Positions 21,601 to 31,096 of a stretch of DNA of 64,000 nucleotides are shown here, piece by piece. The translations under genes and the position numbers were made by a program. Origin of the DNA: Pythium myriotylum (Eukaryota > Oomycota > Peronosporomycetes > Pythiales > Pythiaceae); NCBI GenBank assembly GCA_023091665.1, contig JALJCQ010000023.1, forward strand, positions 744,001-808,000. Reading direction: 5' to 3'. Under the pieces are notes generated by a model that did no database searches, was not told where the DNA came from, and saw nothing but the letters and a program-made list of their open reading frames with translations. Position 1 is the first letter of the stretch. Each line of letters opens with the position of its first letter.

Positions 21601-22849
21601 CAAGACGGTCGTGAACGCGTACAACAGGCACGTGGACCAGTACGGTCCTGCGGACAACCACCCGTACGCGACGCGTGACGATCCGGATATTGGTTGTCCG
21701 TTGTTGGGCAAGCAGTGTCCGATCAAGGCGGATATGGCTCCGCCTTACAATGTTGATCTGGGCCATCCAGATGGTGATGTTTACATGGAGTCGGCTGTAC
21801 AGAAGGGTAACCCTGATGATGCTGGTGCCATCGCCCTCCGTGAGGCCCAGGAGTTGGCTCGTGCTAAGCTCGCCAACGCTCGTGCGGATACACTGAAGAA
21901 GCACTACAAGAACGTCCGTCTTGCAGCCGAGGCCAACGGTGCCTGCGAACTCATCGACACGACTCTCGACATGATTGAGAATCGGCAGCTGCTGTGGTTC
22001 CAGGCTCGGTTGAAGCATCGACTGAACAAAACGGAGACGCCGGGCACCATCAAGGTGGAGCTGGCGGAGTTCACTGAACTGGTGAACGAAATCCGTTTGG
22101 CAACGAACAAGTTCGCGGAGCGGTCAGGCATGAACTTGTCTGGTAAGCGTGTGGCTGCGAATGATGCGGCTGATACTCGATCGGCCATCGAGTGTGGTTT
22201 GGTGGTGATCTTGTGTGACAGCATTGTGGACTGCTTGACCGGTATGGAGGAGCGTATGGACGAGGTGCAGGCAAGTGATAAGCGTCTTCGCGCTGCTCTT
22301 CCTATGATCAAGGAGTTGGTGACGGAGCTGAAGGGCAAGAGTACGACGACGATCAGCAAGCTGAAGGATAAGGGCCCGCCGATCACCCGCAAGATGAAGA
22401 CTCGAGCAGATATCCTGAAGGAGGCGAAGGAAAAGAACGCGGCAGAGAACGGTGCTGCGTCGGCAAGTGCGCCAGCAGAGGCCGAGAGTGGTGGTGGTGA
22501 TCGACCACCGCATCCGATGATGGGCGGTCGTGGTCGTGGCCGCAGTGCTCGCGGTCGCGGCGATCTGTTCTCGGCGATCAAGGGTCGTGGTGGTGGCGGT
22601 GAAGAGGAAGATGGCGGTGGCAGTGGCCCTCCAGATCTTATGGCTGCAATTAAGGCACGAGGCCGCGGTGGCGGTCGTGACGGTCCGGTGGATCTGATGG
22701 CAGCAATCAAGGCAAGAGGTCGTGGGCGTGGCGGCGACGAGGGCGGACCACCCAACGACTTGATGTCTGCGATCAAGGCACGTGGCCGAGGTGGTGGCGG
22801 CGGCCGTGGCGACCTCTTCGCCGCTATCAAGGCGCGTCAGGTTGACTAA
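18644..22849 (+). CDS. Zinc finger-PDZ-PDZ-PH-C2 coiled-coil scaffold with WH2-like repeats, copy B
   Basis: Intronless, 1401 aa. It starts with a RanBP2-like Cys4 motif (C5, C8, C20, C23 with Asn13). PDZ-like domains follow at about 30-112 (KLGVKL) and 131-225 (GPMGLNL), then PH at about 277-385 and C2 at about 424-545 (ILHVTVISATNLTKSG to VKNQRSPVWKQ). The coiled coil is at about 565-680 and the long conserved region of unknown fold at about 780-1265. The Gly/Arg-rich C-terminus has five repeats of the type DL(M/F)xAIKxRG between about 1306 and 1400. PH and C2 point to phosphoinositide or phospholipid binding. The repeats resemble the LLxxIxxG core of WH2 actin-binding motifs (inference). 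This looks like the complete, ancestral-type gene; copy A is the derived form. No named family was recognised. Confidence 0.85.
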   Translation: MTRKCGECEFEQNQDDAEACVACGSPLPRVVVIELPAKEKLGVKLKPPKDGVINHGLSIDNIDNPLLDGKVMAGDLIVAIGGRDIDGMGFSNAIDLIRKLPRPLAIAFEVDEKRRAIVQAEKRRNQQSADLLDKDLTTYAVVFDEGPMGLNLEDAERYGIDGAVVRALKGQAKTNGQISIGDIVYKVNDVEVLCMPYSEVMEVLRSTPSPKTIQFVPKDKLADVQRVNSRHSESFRQRASTSSRKMISSARMPKVEGNEGDDNKSIAQLIMDNQNATIKKGRMYKQGRVMRNWKSRYFVLSVSKIEYFKNPSSTTSRGEMSFLSHRCSVRSLRPSSEVVCKSPNVTAEFLLELRVDDRKLVMACTSESDKKSWMDALKLAIDASKTVGRTASLGESLSLAKQLRNQRSNSISAETFLDRNAGGRLSQFNYEAFPTPILHVTVISATNLTKSGSSVNAMCEITLNHETFKTVVVKNQRSPVWKQDNSASFEAPSEDMVIEVRLFDEHVFRSSELLASLTIPLRSLPNMEKVTKNYPLALASRSAGALVTLSLEYINKAKAFQQEQERQRLGDDLERTAVMNERDEMIKIQTEAQMAADQASMNAARAEEEARSLLEQARKKAEAAMAAAREEQEQGKAAVEAAMEEARRAKEEADKQAAEAKRAQEEARKLIEANRRIQEQSQELGQSTQFGEYRMMVQGGASHDEVRQKMRQDGIEESSIAAFFDGINSYDEKIRQLQAEVEKLRKRPSKREEPKPEDMFAHLDMDQVKLLRRLLKLEKQLQQAGIAVAADIPYEEAKQKVHEIAVRMAEIGSADVTHPDPEIQRSLREEYYRLEQDMEKYNTALMLTDEYAAEEARKEREWEEENYDANLKALKSIRRCMPVNIKNMSEADLQTQPSPNGKVMPREMARKFKRTNVLELLRMDPKDIMKSHPSSLENVRVTGLTVTERRALHLHLRDIGESWKAGQNEELTKRKFDWFKTLKETFKTVVNAYNRHVDQYGPADNHPYATRDDPDIGCPLLGKQCPIKADMAPPYNVDLGHPDGDVYMESAVQKGNPDDAGAIALREAQELARAKLANARADTLKKHYKNVRLAAEANGACELIDTTLDMIENRQLLWFQARLKHRLNKTETPGTIKVELAEFTELVNEIRLATNKFAERSGMNLSGKRVAANDAADTRSAIECGLVVILCDSIVDCLTGMEERMDEVQASDKRLRAALPMIKELVTELKGKSTTTISKLKDKGPPITRKMKTRADILKEAKEKNAAENGAASASAPAEAESGGGDRPPHPMMGGRGRGRSARGRGDLFSAIKGRGGGGEEEDGGGSGPPDLMAAIKARGRGGGRDGPVDLMAAIKARGRGRGGDEGGPPNDLMSAIKARGRGGGGGRGDLFAAIKARQVD

Positions 22850-23097
22850 GCAGTGAGGAAAATGCTGAGTACCAGAAGGAAGGTTTGATAGAGATACGAC
22901 GGATGCTCCTCGAGGAGTCGGCTGCAGGACGTGGCTGGGAAGAGACAACCAAGCGAGGGAAGTGCGATGATGAATATCAAGGAGAAAGGGTCTTGTACAA
23001 GCCTCGACCAATTGCTTGTGGAAGTAGGTAGACTGCTGCCATGCGCTCGAGTACAAAATATGACTGTTGAGAAAAAAGTTCATTTGTGTTGGCGCTT

Positions 23098-24048
23098 TTA
23101 ATCGTCACGGAATGTAGCCTTCGACTTTGTCATGAGCGCTTGGATAGCCGTCGTGAGGTCCTCGCTCTGGAGCACGGCAGCGTTGTGGTAGCGGATCTGC
23201 TCGAGTGAGTCGTAAGTTGAGTGGTCGCGCTGGTACTGGATCGTTTTCTTGATGCCTCGGATCGTGAGCGGACTCTTCTTGGCGATCGTCTTGGCGACGC
23301 CGAGCACGTGCTCCATGAGCTCGTCCTTGTCCTTCAGACACTTGAGCACGAGACCGAGTCGCTCGGCCTCGAGGCCTCCAAAGTCGCGGCCGGTGTACGA
23401 GAGCTCCTTGGCCTGCTGCTCTCCGATCAGCTTCGGCAGGCGCTGGAGAGTGCCGACGTCGGCGATGATGGCGAGGTCGACTTCGCGAACCGAGAACACG
23501 GACGAGGTCTCGCAGTAGCGAAGGTCACAGGCCGTGATGAAGTCGACGCCAGCGCCGATGCAAGCTCCGTGGACGGCCGCGATGACGGGGACGCGGCAGT
23601 TCTCGGGGGCCGAAATGACGCGCTGGAATTTATCGATGACGCGCATGAGTTGCTCGCGCTTGCGACCGTCACACGACTCCTGACTCATGGACTTCTGGAG
23701 CGTGGCGAAGACGTTGAGGTCCATGCCGCTCGTGAACGCGCGCCCTTCGCCCGAGACGACCACGGCCTTGATGGTCGGATCGGTCTCCACGAGCGAGAAG
23801 GCCTCGCTGAGATCCATCCACATCTGCATGTTCATGGCGTTGACCTGCTTGGGGCGGTGGAGCTTGAGGTGGAGCACGTTCTCAAGGGGGAACTCGAGCG
23901 CAAGCGTCTCGAACGCATGGGATCCCGGCGCCAGTTTCGTGGCTTCGGGCTTCATCCACGCGCCCAAGTGCTCGGCGTCGGTGGCAAACGCGCGCGGCAG
24001 CAGCGAGCGCGGGGCGGCGGAGCGCGCGAGCGAGCGGAGCGCGAGCAT
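23098..24048 (-). CDS. ECH1: Delta(3,5)-delta(2,4)-dienoyl-CoA isomerase, mitochondrial
   Basis: Intronless, 316 aa, crotonase superfamily. The N-terminus (MLALRSLARSAAPRSLLPRAF) is Arg-rich and lacks acidic residues, typical of a mitochondrial presequence. The core has the oxyanion-hole segment AVHGACIGAGVDF and the isomerase pair Glu189 and Asp197 in VREVDLAIIADVGTLQRLP, spaced by 8 as in mammalian ECH1; this separates it from ordinary enoyl-CoA hydratases. The enzyme shifts 3,5-dienoyl-CoA to 2,4-dienoyl-CoA in beta-oxidation of unsaturated fatty acids with odd-numbered double bonds. There is no C-terminal peroxisomal signal (ends FRDD), so a mitochondrial location is favoured. The carrier gene next upstream is on the same strand. 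Confidence 0.93.
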   Translation of the reverse strand: MLALRSLARSAAPRSLLPRAFATDAEHLGAWMKPEATKLAPGSHAFETLALEFPLENVLHLKLHRPKQVNAMNMQMWMDLSEAFSLVETDPTIKAVVVSGEGRAFTSGMDLNVFATLQKSMSQESCDGRKREQLMRVIDKFQRVISAPENCRVPVIAAVHGACIGAGVDFITACDLRYCETSSVFSVREVDLAIIADVGTLQRLPKLIGEQQAKELSYTGRDFGGLEAERLGLVLKCLKDKDELMEHVLGVAKTIAKKSPLTIRGIKKTIQYQRDHSTYDSLEQIRYHNAAVLQSEDLTTAIQALMTKSKATFRDD

Positions 24049-24327
24049 CTCGTGAGGAGGTCCGATCCAGAAATGGAGCGTTTTCGGGTGTGGCCGAGTC
24101 GGACGTGAAGTTGAACGAGGGGAGCCGAGCGATGATTGGGTATATTTTTCAATAAGACTTCACATGATTGGTTGTAATATTGGGTGCATAATCGGCGTGA
24201 ACACCGACTTCATGTGACGCGGCGAGATGGCCGAATCTTTGGGAAGACGCTCTGACGTCATGTTGCACGGGCTCTATTCTGTATTTATGCACAGGCACGG
24301 CAAGTGGAAGAGATGACTGGATGGTCT

Positions 24328-25404
24328 TCAGCCTCTGGAGAGATCCTTCAGCATCTCCGACGTCTTTTCGTAACAGTAGAACGTGACAGCATTGACGGGG
24401 AACGCGCGGACGACAGCCGTCGACATGCCGTTGAAAAAGATCTTGTAGCCGCCCATGGCGTAGAGTCTTCTTGCCTGGTATGCGATCGTTCTTTCGTGTG
24501 GTTCTTCGGCGAGTGTCTGGATTGACGACTTGATTACTGGCGAGAGGACGAAACATGACATTATTAGAGGAGATGGAGGCGACGTCCACGTTTGGGAGAC
24601 TCACCATCAGCAGGGTATGCGATAATCCACGAGCCAACACCAGCAAGACCTCCAGCTGTGAGCATGGCGGTGTGGTGGTTGACACCTTCCTCCATCATTC
24701 TCCGCTTGACCAGTTCGTATGCATAGAAGTAGAACCCAAATGCAGGGACCTCCCGACACAACGTGACAGGGTACCCGAGGAAGAGACCTCTCAGACCGTT
24801 ACGTTTGTAGATGTGCTTCACGCAGTCCACAGGTCCGCCGTAGTGGCTGTTGGCGTGGCCATCCTGCACTTGCAGTCTACACTTGATCAAGTCGGTTGGG
24901 GTCACAGCGATCGTCTGACAAAAGCCGCTGATGATACCTTGAAGGAAGGGTCAATCTCAGAAAAAATCTTTTGCGAGCTTCGAAGTCAAAGTGGGAGGGC
25001 GTACCTGCCGTAAAGACAGACTTGAGCGCTGGCGCGCGCGCGTTGTCGTCAATCGCCTGGAGCGTGCGCTCGTAGGTCGCAAACATGATGGCGTTCGTCC
25101 ACGCGCTGCCGAAGAGCGGCGAGGCCATGCCCTTGAAGAAGCCTCGCACGCCCTCATGTTGGAACTGTTAAACCATATCCATGGAACTGTCAGCGGTCCG
25201 GTGACTCGCGGGCCCTCTTCCGATGCACCCCACCGTCTGCCGCGTGCAGTCGATCGCGCCTTTGTAGAACGCGCTGTGGGTCTGCAGGCGCACTTTGACC
25301 GTGTCGAACGGCTGGCCGACGACGATGCCGCTGCAGCCGCCCACGACGCCCGAGGCGAAGTCGACCAAGACCGAGTACTCTTGGTGGCGCTCCACGGCCT
25401 CCAT
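24328..25404 (-). CDS. Mitochondrial carrier (SLC25), carnitine/basic amino-acid carrier-like subgroup
   Basis: Four exons, 25404-25234, 25164-25005, 24937-24605 and 24536-24328, with introns of 69, 67 and 68 bp; the product is 290 aa. The start is the ATG at 25404, the first in frame. All three carrier repeats are present, each with its signature: QPFDTVKVRLQ, TPTDLIKCRLQ and YPADVIKSSIQ. The second half contains GYPVTLCREVPAFGFYFYAYE and WIIAYPADV, features of the SLC25A20/29/45/47/48 group, whose members move carnitine, acylcarnitine or basic amino acids across the inner mitochondrial membrane. The substrate cannot be read from sequence. Its position beside ECH1 would suit acyl-group import (inference). 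The length of 290 aa is normal for the family. Confidence 0.88.
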
Positions 25405-25944
25405 GGTCGCTCGTGGCTCGTGCGACAGGCCGACTCGCTGCAAACGAAAAATGCGCAAGCTGACCAAGTTGAGGTTGGCGCGCGCGGGTGATTGCGGCGC
25501 GCGCTCCGTCGCGGAGGGCTCGTCCACGGAGACCGGCCAAAGGAGCTCTTGGGCAGAGCTCCCATGCGTCAGCTGGCCAACCAGTTGCGCATTCTATGCA
25601 CGACCAGCTGGGGGGGGTGCTCCCCCGATTCAGTGACGTCACGAAGGTTCCACTGTTCGGGTTGTTGAACGGGACCTCTACGATCGGATATGACGCCGGC
25701 CGCATGTGATTGAAGAGGTGAGTGGTTTTTTACAATGGATTGGGTAATTACGAGTGTATACCACCACTGTATACTTGCGCGGTCGATGTGTATACCCTCG
25801 GCGCGAGGGCGGCCCGTTGATTGGCTCTTGGTCGTTGGTTGGTGTCGAGCAGCTACGCGCGATGGACGGCGGCGCCTGTATTTCTGTTTCCAGACGCAGA
25901 ACCCGTGGAGATCCGCATTCGCCGGCAAGCTTTTTTCGTGAACC
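25405..25944. other. Divergent promoter region (mitochondrial carrier / eS10)
   Basis: A 540-bp spacer. A G-run GGGGGGG lies at about 25611-25617. GCATTCGCCGGC at 25917-25928 is a weak initiator-like match about 25 bp before the eS10 ATG. No gene is seen. Confidence 0.45.
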
Positions 25945-26751
25945 ATGCTCGTCCCTAAGAAGAACCGTATCGCTGTCTACTCCTACCTGTTCAAGGGTAC
26001 GTGGCTCAGTGGACCCCATGCCCCCGACGCCCGAGCTGCGCCGCCGGTCGCGAGTCTCGAACGGATCCGGCGCATTCCCACTCCCCCAGCGATCCCCCAG
26101 TCCAGATTTACAGATTCCTAATGGACCGACCAATGGCCGTCGAGCCCCTGCATTAGCACTCGAGGTGGACAGTTGAGATCGCGAAGCAAACGGATCCGTG
26201 GAGACAACCCGCGGCGCATCGTGGACGGAGGGAGCAATGGGAGCTGGAACTGAGTGACGCGGGAGGTCTGACGCGCGTGGTGGTGTGACTTGCAGAGGGT
26301 GTGATGGTCGCCCAGAAGGACTTCGCCAAGCCGCAGCACGAGGCGGTTGAGGTCCCGAACCTTCAGGTGATCAAGCTCCTCACCTCGCTCAAGTCGCGTG
26401 GCTACGTGAAGGAGACCTTCAACTGGCAGTGGTACTACTGGTACCTCACCAACGAGGGTATCGAGTACCTGCGTGCGTACTTGCACCTCCCGGCGGAGAT
26501 CGTGCCTGCTACGCTCAAGAAGCAGGCCGCTCGCCCGACGCGCCCGCAGGCGCCGGGCGCCGGTGGTTTCGGCCGTGGCCGCTTCGACAAGGACAAGGGT
26601 GTCGGCCCGTCGGGCGACTTCAACCCGGAGTTCGTACGTGGCCCGCTTGCTGGCATTCCCGTGCTCGTGGACTTCGGAGACTGACTGGTTAATGTGCCTT
26701 TTGCAGCGCCGTGGTGGCCAGGACGGTTACCGTCGTGAGGCCTCGAACTAA
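25945..26751 (+). CDS. RPS10: 40S ribosomal protein eS10
   Basis: Three exons: 25945-25996, 26296-26633 and 26707-26751; introns are 299 bp and 73 bp; the product is 144 aa. The N-terminus [17 protein letters not shown] followed by [10 protein letters not shown], and the later [26 protein letters not shown], match eS10 closely. The C-terminal tail is Gly/Arg-rich ([15 protein letters not shown]), as in animals and fungi. The protein sits on the head of the small subunit near the mRNA entry. The ATG has a purine at -3 (AACCATGC). The last intron is short and its retention would give an alternative C-terminus; splicing restores [14 protein letters not shown] and is preferred. The first intron is the longest in the window. 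Confidence 0.95.
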
Positions 26752-26970
26752 GCTGCTGTAAATTAAGGGCGGGTATTTTATCCATCGAATAAAATGCGCG
26801 TTTGTCGGCATCGCTACCACACACACACACGAGCCATCGTTGACTTCTCCATTCTCCACCTTCGCTGCCTTCTTCTTTACCGTAACAGGTCTTGTGCACC
26901 GTAAACGGGTCCTCCCTCCAGAAAAGATTCCATATTTTTTCTCCTGCTCCAATTGCGCTCCTCGACGACA

Positions 26971-28388
26971 ATGGACACCACAATGACGGACGAGATGTCG
27001 CGGCTCTCGCTCAGCGACCTGTTCAACGCGCAGGCGGCGCAGCAAACGCTCCAGCGGCTCGTCGACGTCATCAACACGCAGGCCGCAGCCGTCGAGAGGC
27101 TCATGAAGCGAGTCGCGACGCTCGAGACGACACAGCGACACGCCGTCTCGGCGCAGCAGCTCTCGCTCCAGCAACTGGACGCCACGGTGGTGCAGTTGGA
27201 GAGGCTGCAAGACAACCAAGCAGCTATGGAGGCACGCCAGCGAGCGGACATGGACCACGTGGACAGCATGATTGCAGCGACGGAAGCTCGACTGGCGAGA
27301 GAATGCGAGGAGAGGTCGATGCAACTGAAGAACGAACTGAAGGATACAGAAAAAAGGGTGCGGCAGGAACTGGCGAGCATGGAGTTTGCGATTCGGTGAG
27401 AGTGCTAATGTGGCATGTACAGGCTGGTCGCGCTAGCTAATGGCAAGTACTCTCTCAGTCTACAGGAGGACCTCTTTGCTGTCCATGATCGAGTTGCTGC
27501 CCTCGAAATTCGCGTAGATAGGAAGCTGGACAAGGTGCGAAACCGAACAACACTTGATTATTGCACAGGCTGTGGCTGAAAGCTTTGCTTTCACTAGTCA
27601 GAGATGACGCGACTGGAAAGTGTGGTCGCCAAGATCAACTCGTTCGCTCCGATGGCCAGCCAGCTTTCAGCGCGGGTCTCTAGCCTCGAGGAGTCGCTGT
27701 TGGAGGCCGAGCAACGCGGAGAGAGAGAAGCTCAGAAAACACTGCTCCTTTCCGATCAGTTCAGCAGGTTGGACGCGGCGGTTCAAGGTAAAGTGGACAT
27801 CGAGGTCTGGGAGGAGTTTGTGAAGAAAGAAGTCACGACGAAGGTCAATCAGCTCCGCCATGATAGTGAGGCAACACAGTCACTTGTGGGTGAGCTAGTC
27901 CATCGAGGGGTCGCTCTCGAGACGAGCCATCGCACATTAGCGTCCAAACTCACGTCGGTGGCGACTGCAATGGCCGATGAGTTGAACTCGTTTCGGGTCA
28001 CAATCCAGGTATGATAACTCAGCACATTACTCGAAATCGTCCCGGGTATCAGCCCTCACTAACTCAATCGTAGGCCGATTTGGGCCGAAGGCCTGACCGA
28101 GATGAGGTAGAGTCGGTGATGACAGAAGTTCGTCACGAGCTAAATTGCAAAGCCTGGAGGAAAGACACTGAGACAATCAAGGAAGAACTTGCTGAACTCA
28201 AGATCCACGTTGAAGACATGGAACGACACGTTGAATTGAGCACACGCTTCCTCAACTGGTTCTCCAAGCGAGGAGAAGCATACGAGCGGAATCTAGATAT
28301 CGTTGAGCACCAGCTCGAACGAATTGCACACGCTTCAGCGCCTCAGCTTCGCCAGCCGTTTGACGATCAGGTTCGCTTCCATCATTGA
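26971..28388 (+). CDS. Coiled-coil protein, 406 aa, unknown function
   Basis: Four exons, 26971-27395, 27459-27534, 27604-28008 and 28074-28388, with introns of 63, 69 and 65 bp; reading phase is kept throughout. Almost the whole product is predicted helix with heptad-like spacing of Leu, Val and Ala (LQRLVDVINTQAAAVERLMKR; KINSFAPMASQLSARVSSLEE; ELAELKIHVEDMERHVEL). No catalytic motif or transmembrane segment is seen. Long coiled coils of this type occur in centrosomal, ciliary and tethering proteins, but no family was recognised. The stop codon lies inside the last codons of the convergent ankyrin gene (7-bp overlap). Acceptor choice at 27459 and 27604 was set by frame continuity. Confidence 0.75.
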
Positions 28389-30056
28389 GCCTCGTACGTC
28401 GACGGTAACGACAGCGTGAACCCAGACGGACTTCGCACGAACTTCTCGCTACCTTGACGAACTGAGATGGATATGGTCTCCGGAAGGCTGTTGTTCTTCG
28501 TTGAAGGATCAACGGCAGTTTCACCAGTTGCTTTCATGTGGCGGAGAAGAATCAATCGGATCATCTCTCGCTTCTCATCCCCGGACAGAAGCTTCTTCAC
28601 GCGAAGCGCCATGATGACGCGCTTCCCTGCGTACCGTAGATTTCTCGGCCGGGGAGTCTTCTTTGCGTGGGCGATGTCAGGAAGAGAGCGAATAGATGAA
28701 GTATCCGAATGTTCCGACGTCGTCGTGTCTCGATTCTGCGGGGCTGGAGGGGCCAATCCTTGGAGGTTGAGCGGCACAATCGTACCCTTGGCCGAGTCTC
28801 TTCTCGCGGTCGAGTCAGCCGAGGATGAGCCGGATGAAGCTGACAGGTTCGGAGCACTTTGCTTCGCCCACATACGGCCGATGGGGAACCGTGCTGAGGA
28901 TTGCCGAGAAGAAGGCAAGTCGCTCGCCGAAGAACTTCGATCTGAGAACTCGCTGATCTTGGCTCGGAAACTGGTCACGAGCGTGTTCTCGACCTCACGG
29001 ACGGACAAGTTGGGGCCGGATTTGTACTTCCTGCCGCTGCTCTTCACGCTGTGGGCCACCGCTGGATCGACTGGAACGGGGTGTGGAGGGTGCTTCGACT
29101 TCGGTGTTAGCAACGCCTCGACCGATAACCGACGCCTGCCACTCGTCTGCACTTCGGTGATGAACTCTCTTCGCCAGTTGTCCAGCTCTTCTTGCATTCG
29201 CGCCGTGGGGATCGGCTCTGGAACAGTGTCCTGCATGCCAACGAAGGAGGGGAAGGTCAAGCGCAAGTTTCGTGCGTCAGTTGTTCGATCGAGCGAGGCC
29301 CACCTTCACAATGCTGGGATCAGCGTCAAGCTCGTCCAGCGGCGTCCGGTTTTGCTTCCAGCAGTTATCAGGTCAGCAGCTACGCACAAGGACGCCACCT
29401 CTCGGCTACTCACATCGTTGCGAAGCGTCGGGTCTGCCCCAAGCTGCAGGAGCAGTTCGATCGAGCGAATGCTCTTTCCCATCACTACCCGATGATCGTG
29501 AGCGCAAAGAGTGTCGTCGTTCTGACGACAAGATCACTGACCAGCTTTGTGGAGCGGCGTATCCTTGCTTTCGCTGCGCGAGTTGACGTCGAGGTGGACG
29601 TCGCTGACGAGGAACCGCACGACCTCGTCGTGGTCTCTCCGGCACGCATGATGGAGCGCGTTTCTGCCGTTCAGATCGACGATCGCAACGGATGCTCCGG
29701 CCTTGAGCAGCTCCTGCACACACAGCAGCTTCCCTCCGTAGGCCGCTGGCGCGTCGTCATTTGCGTGAGCATCCGACATACTACATGAAAGGAGACCACC
29801 AGCGCTCCTCACCCCAGTGTAGAGCAGTCATTCCGAAGCGCTGTGAGCCAGGCGTCACGACGGGCGTGATTGCAAGCAAAGGGTGGAAAAAAGACAAGAC
29901 GCCACTCACGTCCTGCGCGTCGGGTGAGATTTTTTCCTTCGCCATCATCTCCTGGAGCCGCGCCACGTCGCCTGCGAATGCGCACTTGACGAAGACGAGC
30001 GTCTTGGCCATGCGCCGGTCTGCGCGGCGCAGCTGGTAGCTCGCGACGACGCCCAT
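28382..30056 (-). CDS. Ankyrin-repeat protein with Ser-rich C-terminal tail, 449 aa
   Basis: Six exons: 30056-29910, 29840-29813 (only 28 nt), 29745-29542, 29484-29414, 29354-29304 and 29230-28382; introns are 69, 67, 57, 59 and 73 bp. Splicing assembles a clean ankyrin array in residues ~20-165: FGMTALHWAAYGG, NGRNALHHACRRDHDEVVRFL, DTPLHKAVMGKSIRSIELLLQLGADP and NRTPLDELDADPS. The remaining ~280 residues are disordered, rich in Ser, Pro and Arg, with repeated SAPNLS/SGPNLS segments and a basic stretch, RVIMALRVKKLLSGDEKREMI, near 385-405. Ankyrin domains mediate protein binding; the partner is unknown. The SxPNLS segments look like phosphorylation-dependent docking sites (inference). Confidence 0.82.
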
Positions 30057-31096
30057 CGTCGGCGCCACAATGATTCACTGGCGCCACGACGCAGCCTAAT
30101 AATGGAACGGACTCGGTGATCACGCAGATCTCGTTCTTACTCTTTCTCCAGCGACTATTGCTACTCCAACTACGTCACACTCCTACGTCACACGCAAGGC
30201 ATCGGTGCCTTTTTGGGTCTGTTTGCTCTATGGTTAGTCTCCAGCATCATCGTCCGAAGGACTTGCACAGAAGATTGGGAATATAGAGCCATCAATCGGT
30301 GGAGCGCGCTTTCCAGCGAGCGCGAGACGCCAGCGGTCCGCGCGCTCGACACCGAGACTTCACTATCCAACTGTTTGCTTCGACTTGTCCCTTACACGAG
30401 GCGGCGCGAGGAGCGACCGGCGAGCGGACGCCCGCGCGCCCATCGGGGTGAACTAGCATGACTCCAGGATTCCCCTGTGAACGAAAGAATCGACCGGAGT
30501 CCAGTTGGGATACACACACGCAGAGAGAGATACACGCCCTCGCACGCCAGTTCGACACTGGCGCCTCCTCCCAGGCTCCATCTTGCGCACGTCGCCCTTC
30601 GCTACCGACCAATCGTTCGCGCGACGGGTTGGCCTTCTGGAACGTGCCATTGGGGGCGGGGCGACCCGTGAGGAGCTCCGGTTATTTTTTTTCCGACCCA
30701 GACCCGTGTTCTCTTTGATGTGGACCACTTCAAACGATTTCGTACCAACGAAAAACGAACGGAGGAAGGGAGAGAGTGCGAGGGGGGAAGAACCGGTATC
30801 GGTACCGGTTTTCTCTGTGATCCTGTTTTGTTGGGTTGGGGGGTTCTCTTAAAACCGGGCCTCTGCCCCCCTCCGCTCCCCTCCCATCCCGTGGGCTGCC
30901 TGTCTGCCCGAGCAGCTCCAAAGACGGACCCACGTCGAAGAGCTACACCGCGACCGCGCGACCGCCGGCGGAAGCGCCACCTCGCGACGAAGACTGCGCC
31001 GCGCAGCTGAGCCTGGCGTCAGAAGCCCCGTACATCTCCATCGTACCTACGGAGAGAGCCCCGGTCTTGAAGCCCCACGACGCGCGCACAACCGAG
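30057..31096. other. Intergenic region between divergent genes (1.0 kb)
   Basis: No convincing gene is seen. The stretch contains a perfect 8-bp inverted repeat AACCGGTA-TCGG-TACCGGTT at 30791-30810. A GC-rich leader runs into the start of the downstream plus-strand gene, whose frame is open for 87 codons before the first ATG. Confidence 0.5.

Noticed and set aside
18269..22018. Long antisense open frames (449 and 615 codons) opposite the PDZ-PH copy B, and similar ones opposite copy A
   Set aside because: They mirror the highly biased GC-rich codons of the sense genes, are made of Arg/Leu/His-rich sequence without domains, and the sense frames carry clear domains.
14115..22849. Formin (FH2) identity for the PDZ-PH proteins
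   Set aside because: No FH1 proline tract and no recognisable FH2 lasso or post motifs in the conserved region.
25997..26295. snoRNA inside the eS10 intron
   Set aside because: A D-like CTGA is present but no matching C box near the start, and no clear H/ACA hinge.
27396..27422. 27-bp intron in the coiled-coil gene
   Set aside because: Far shorter than any other intron here; using the acceptor at 27458 gives a normal 63-bp intron and an open frame.
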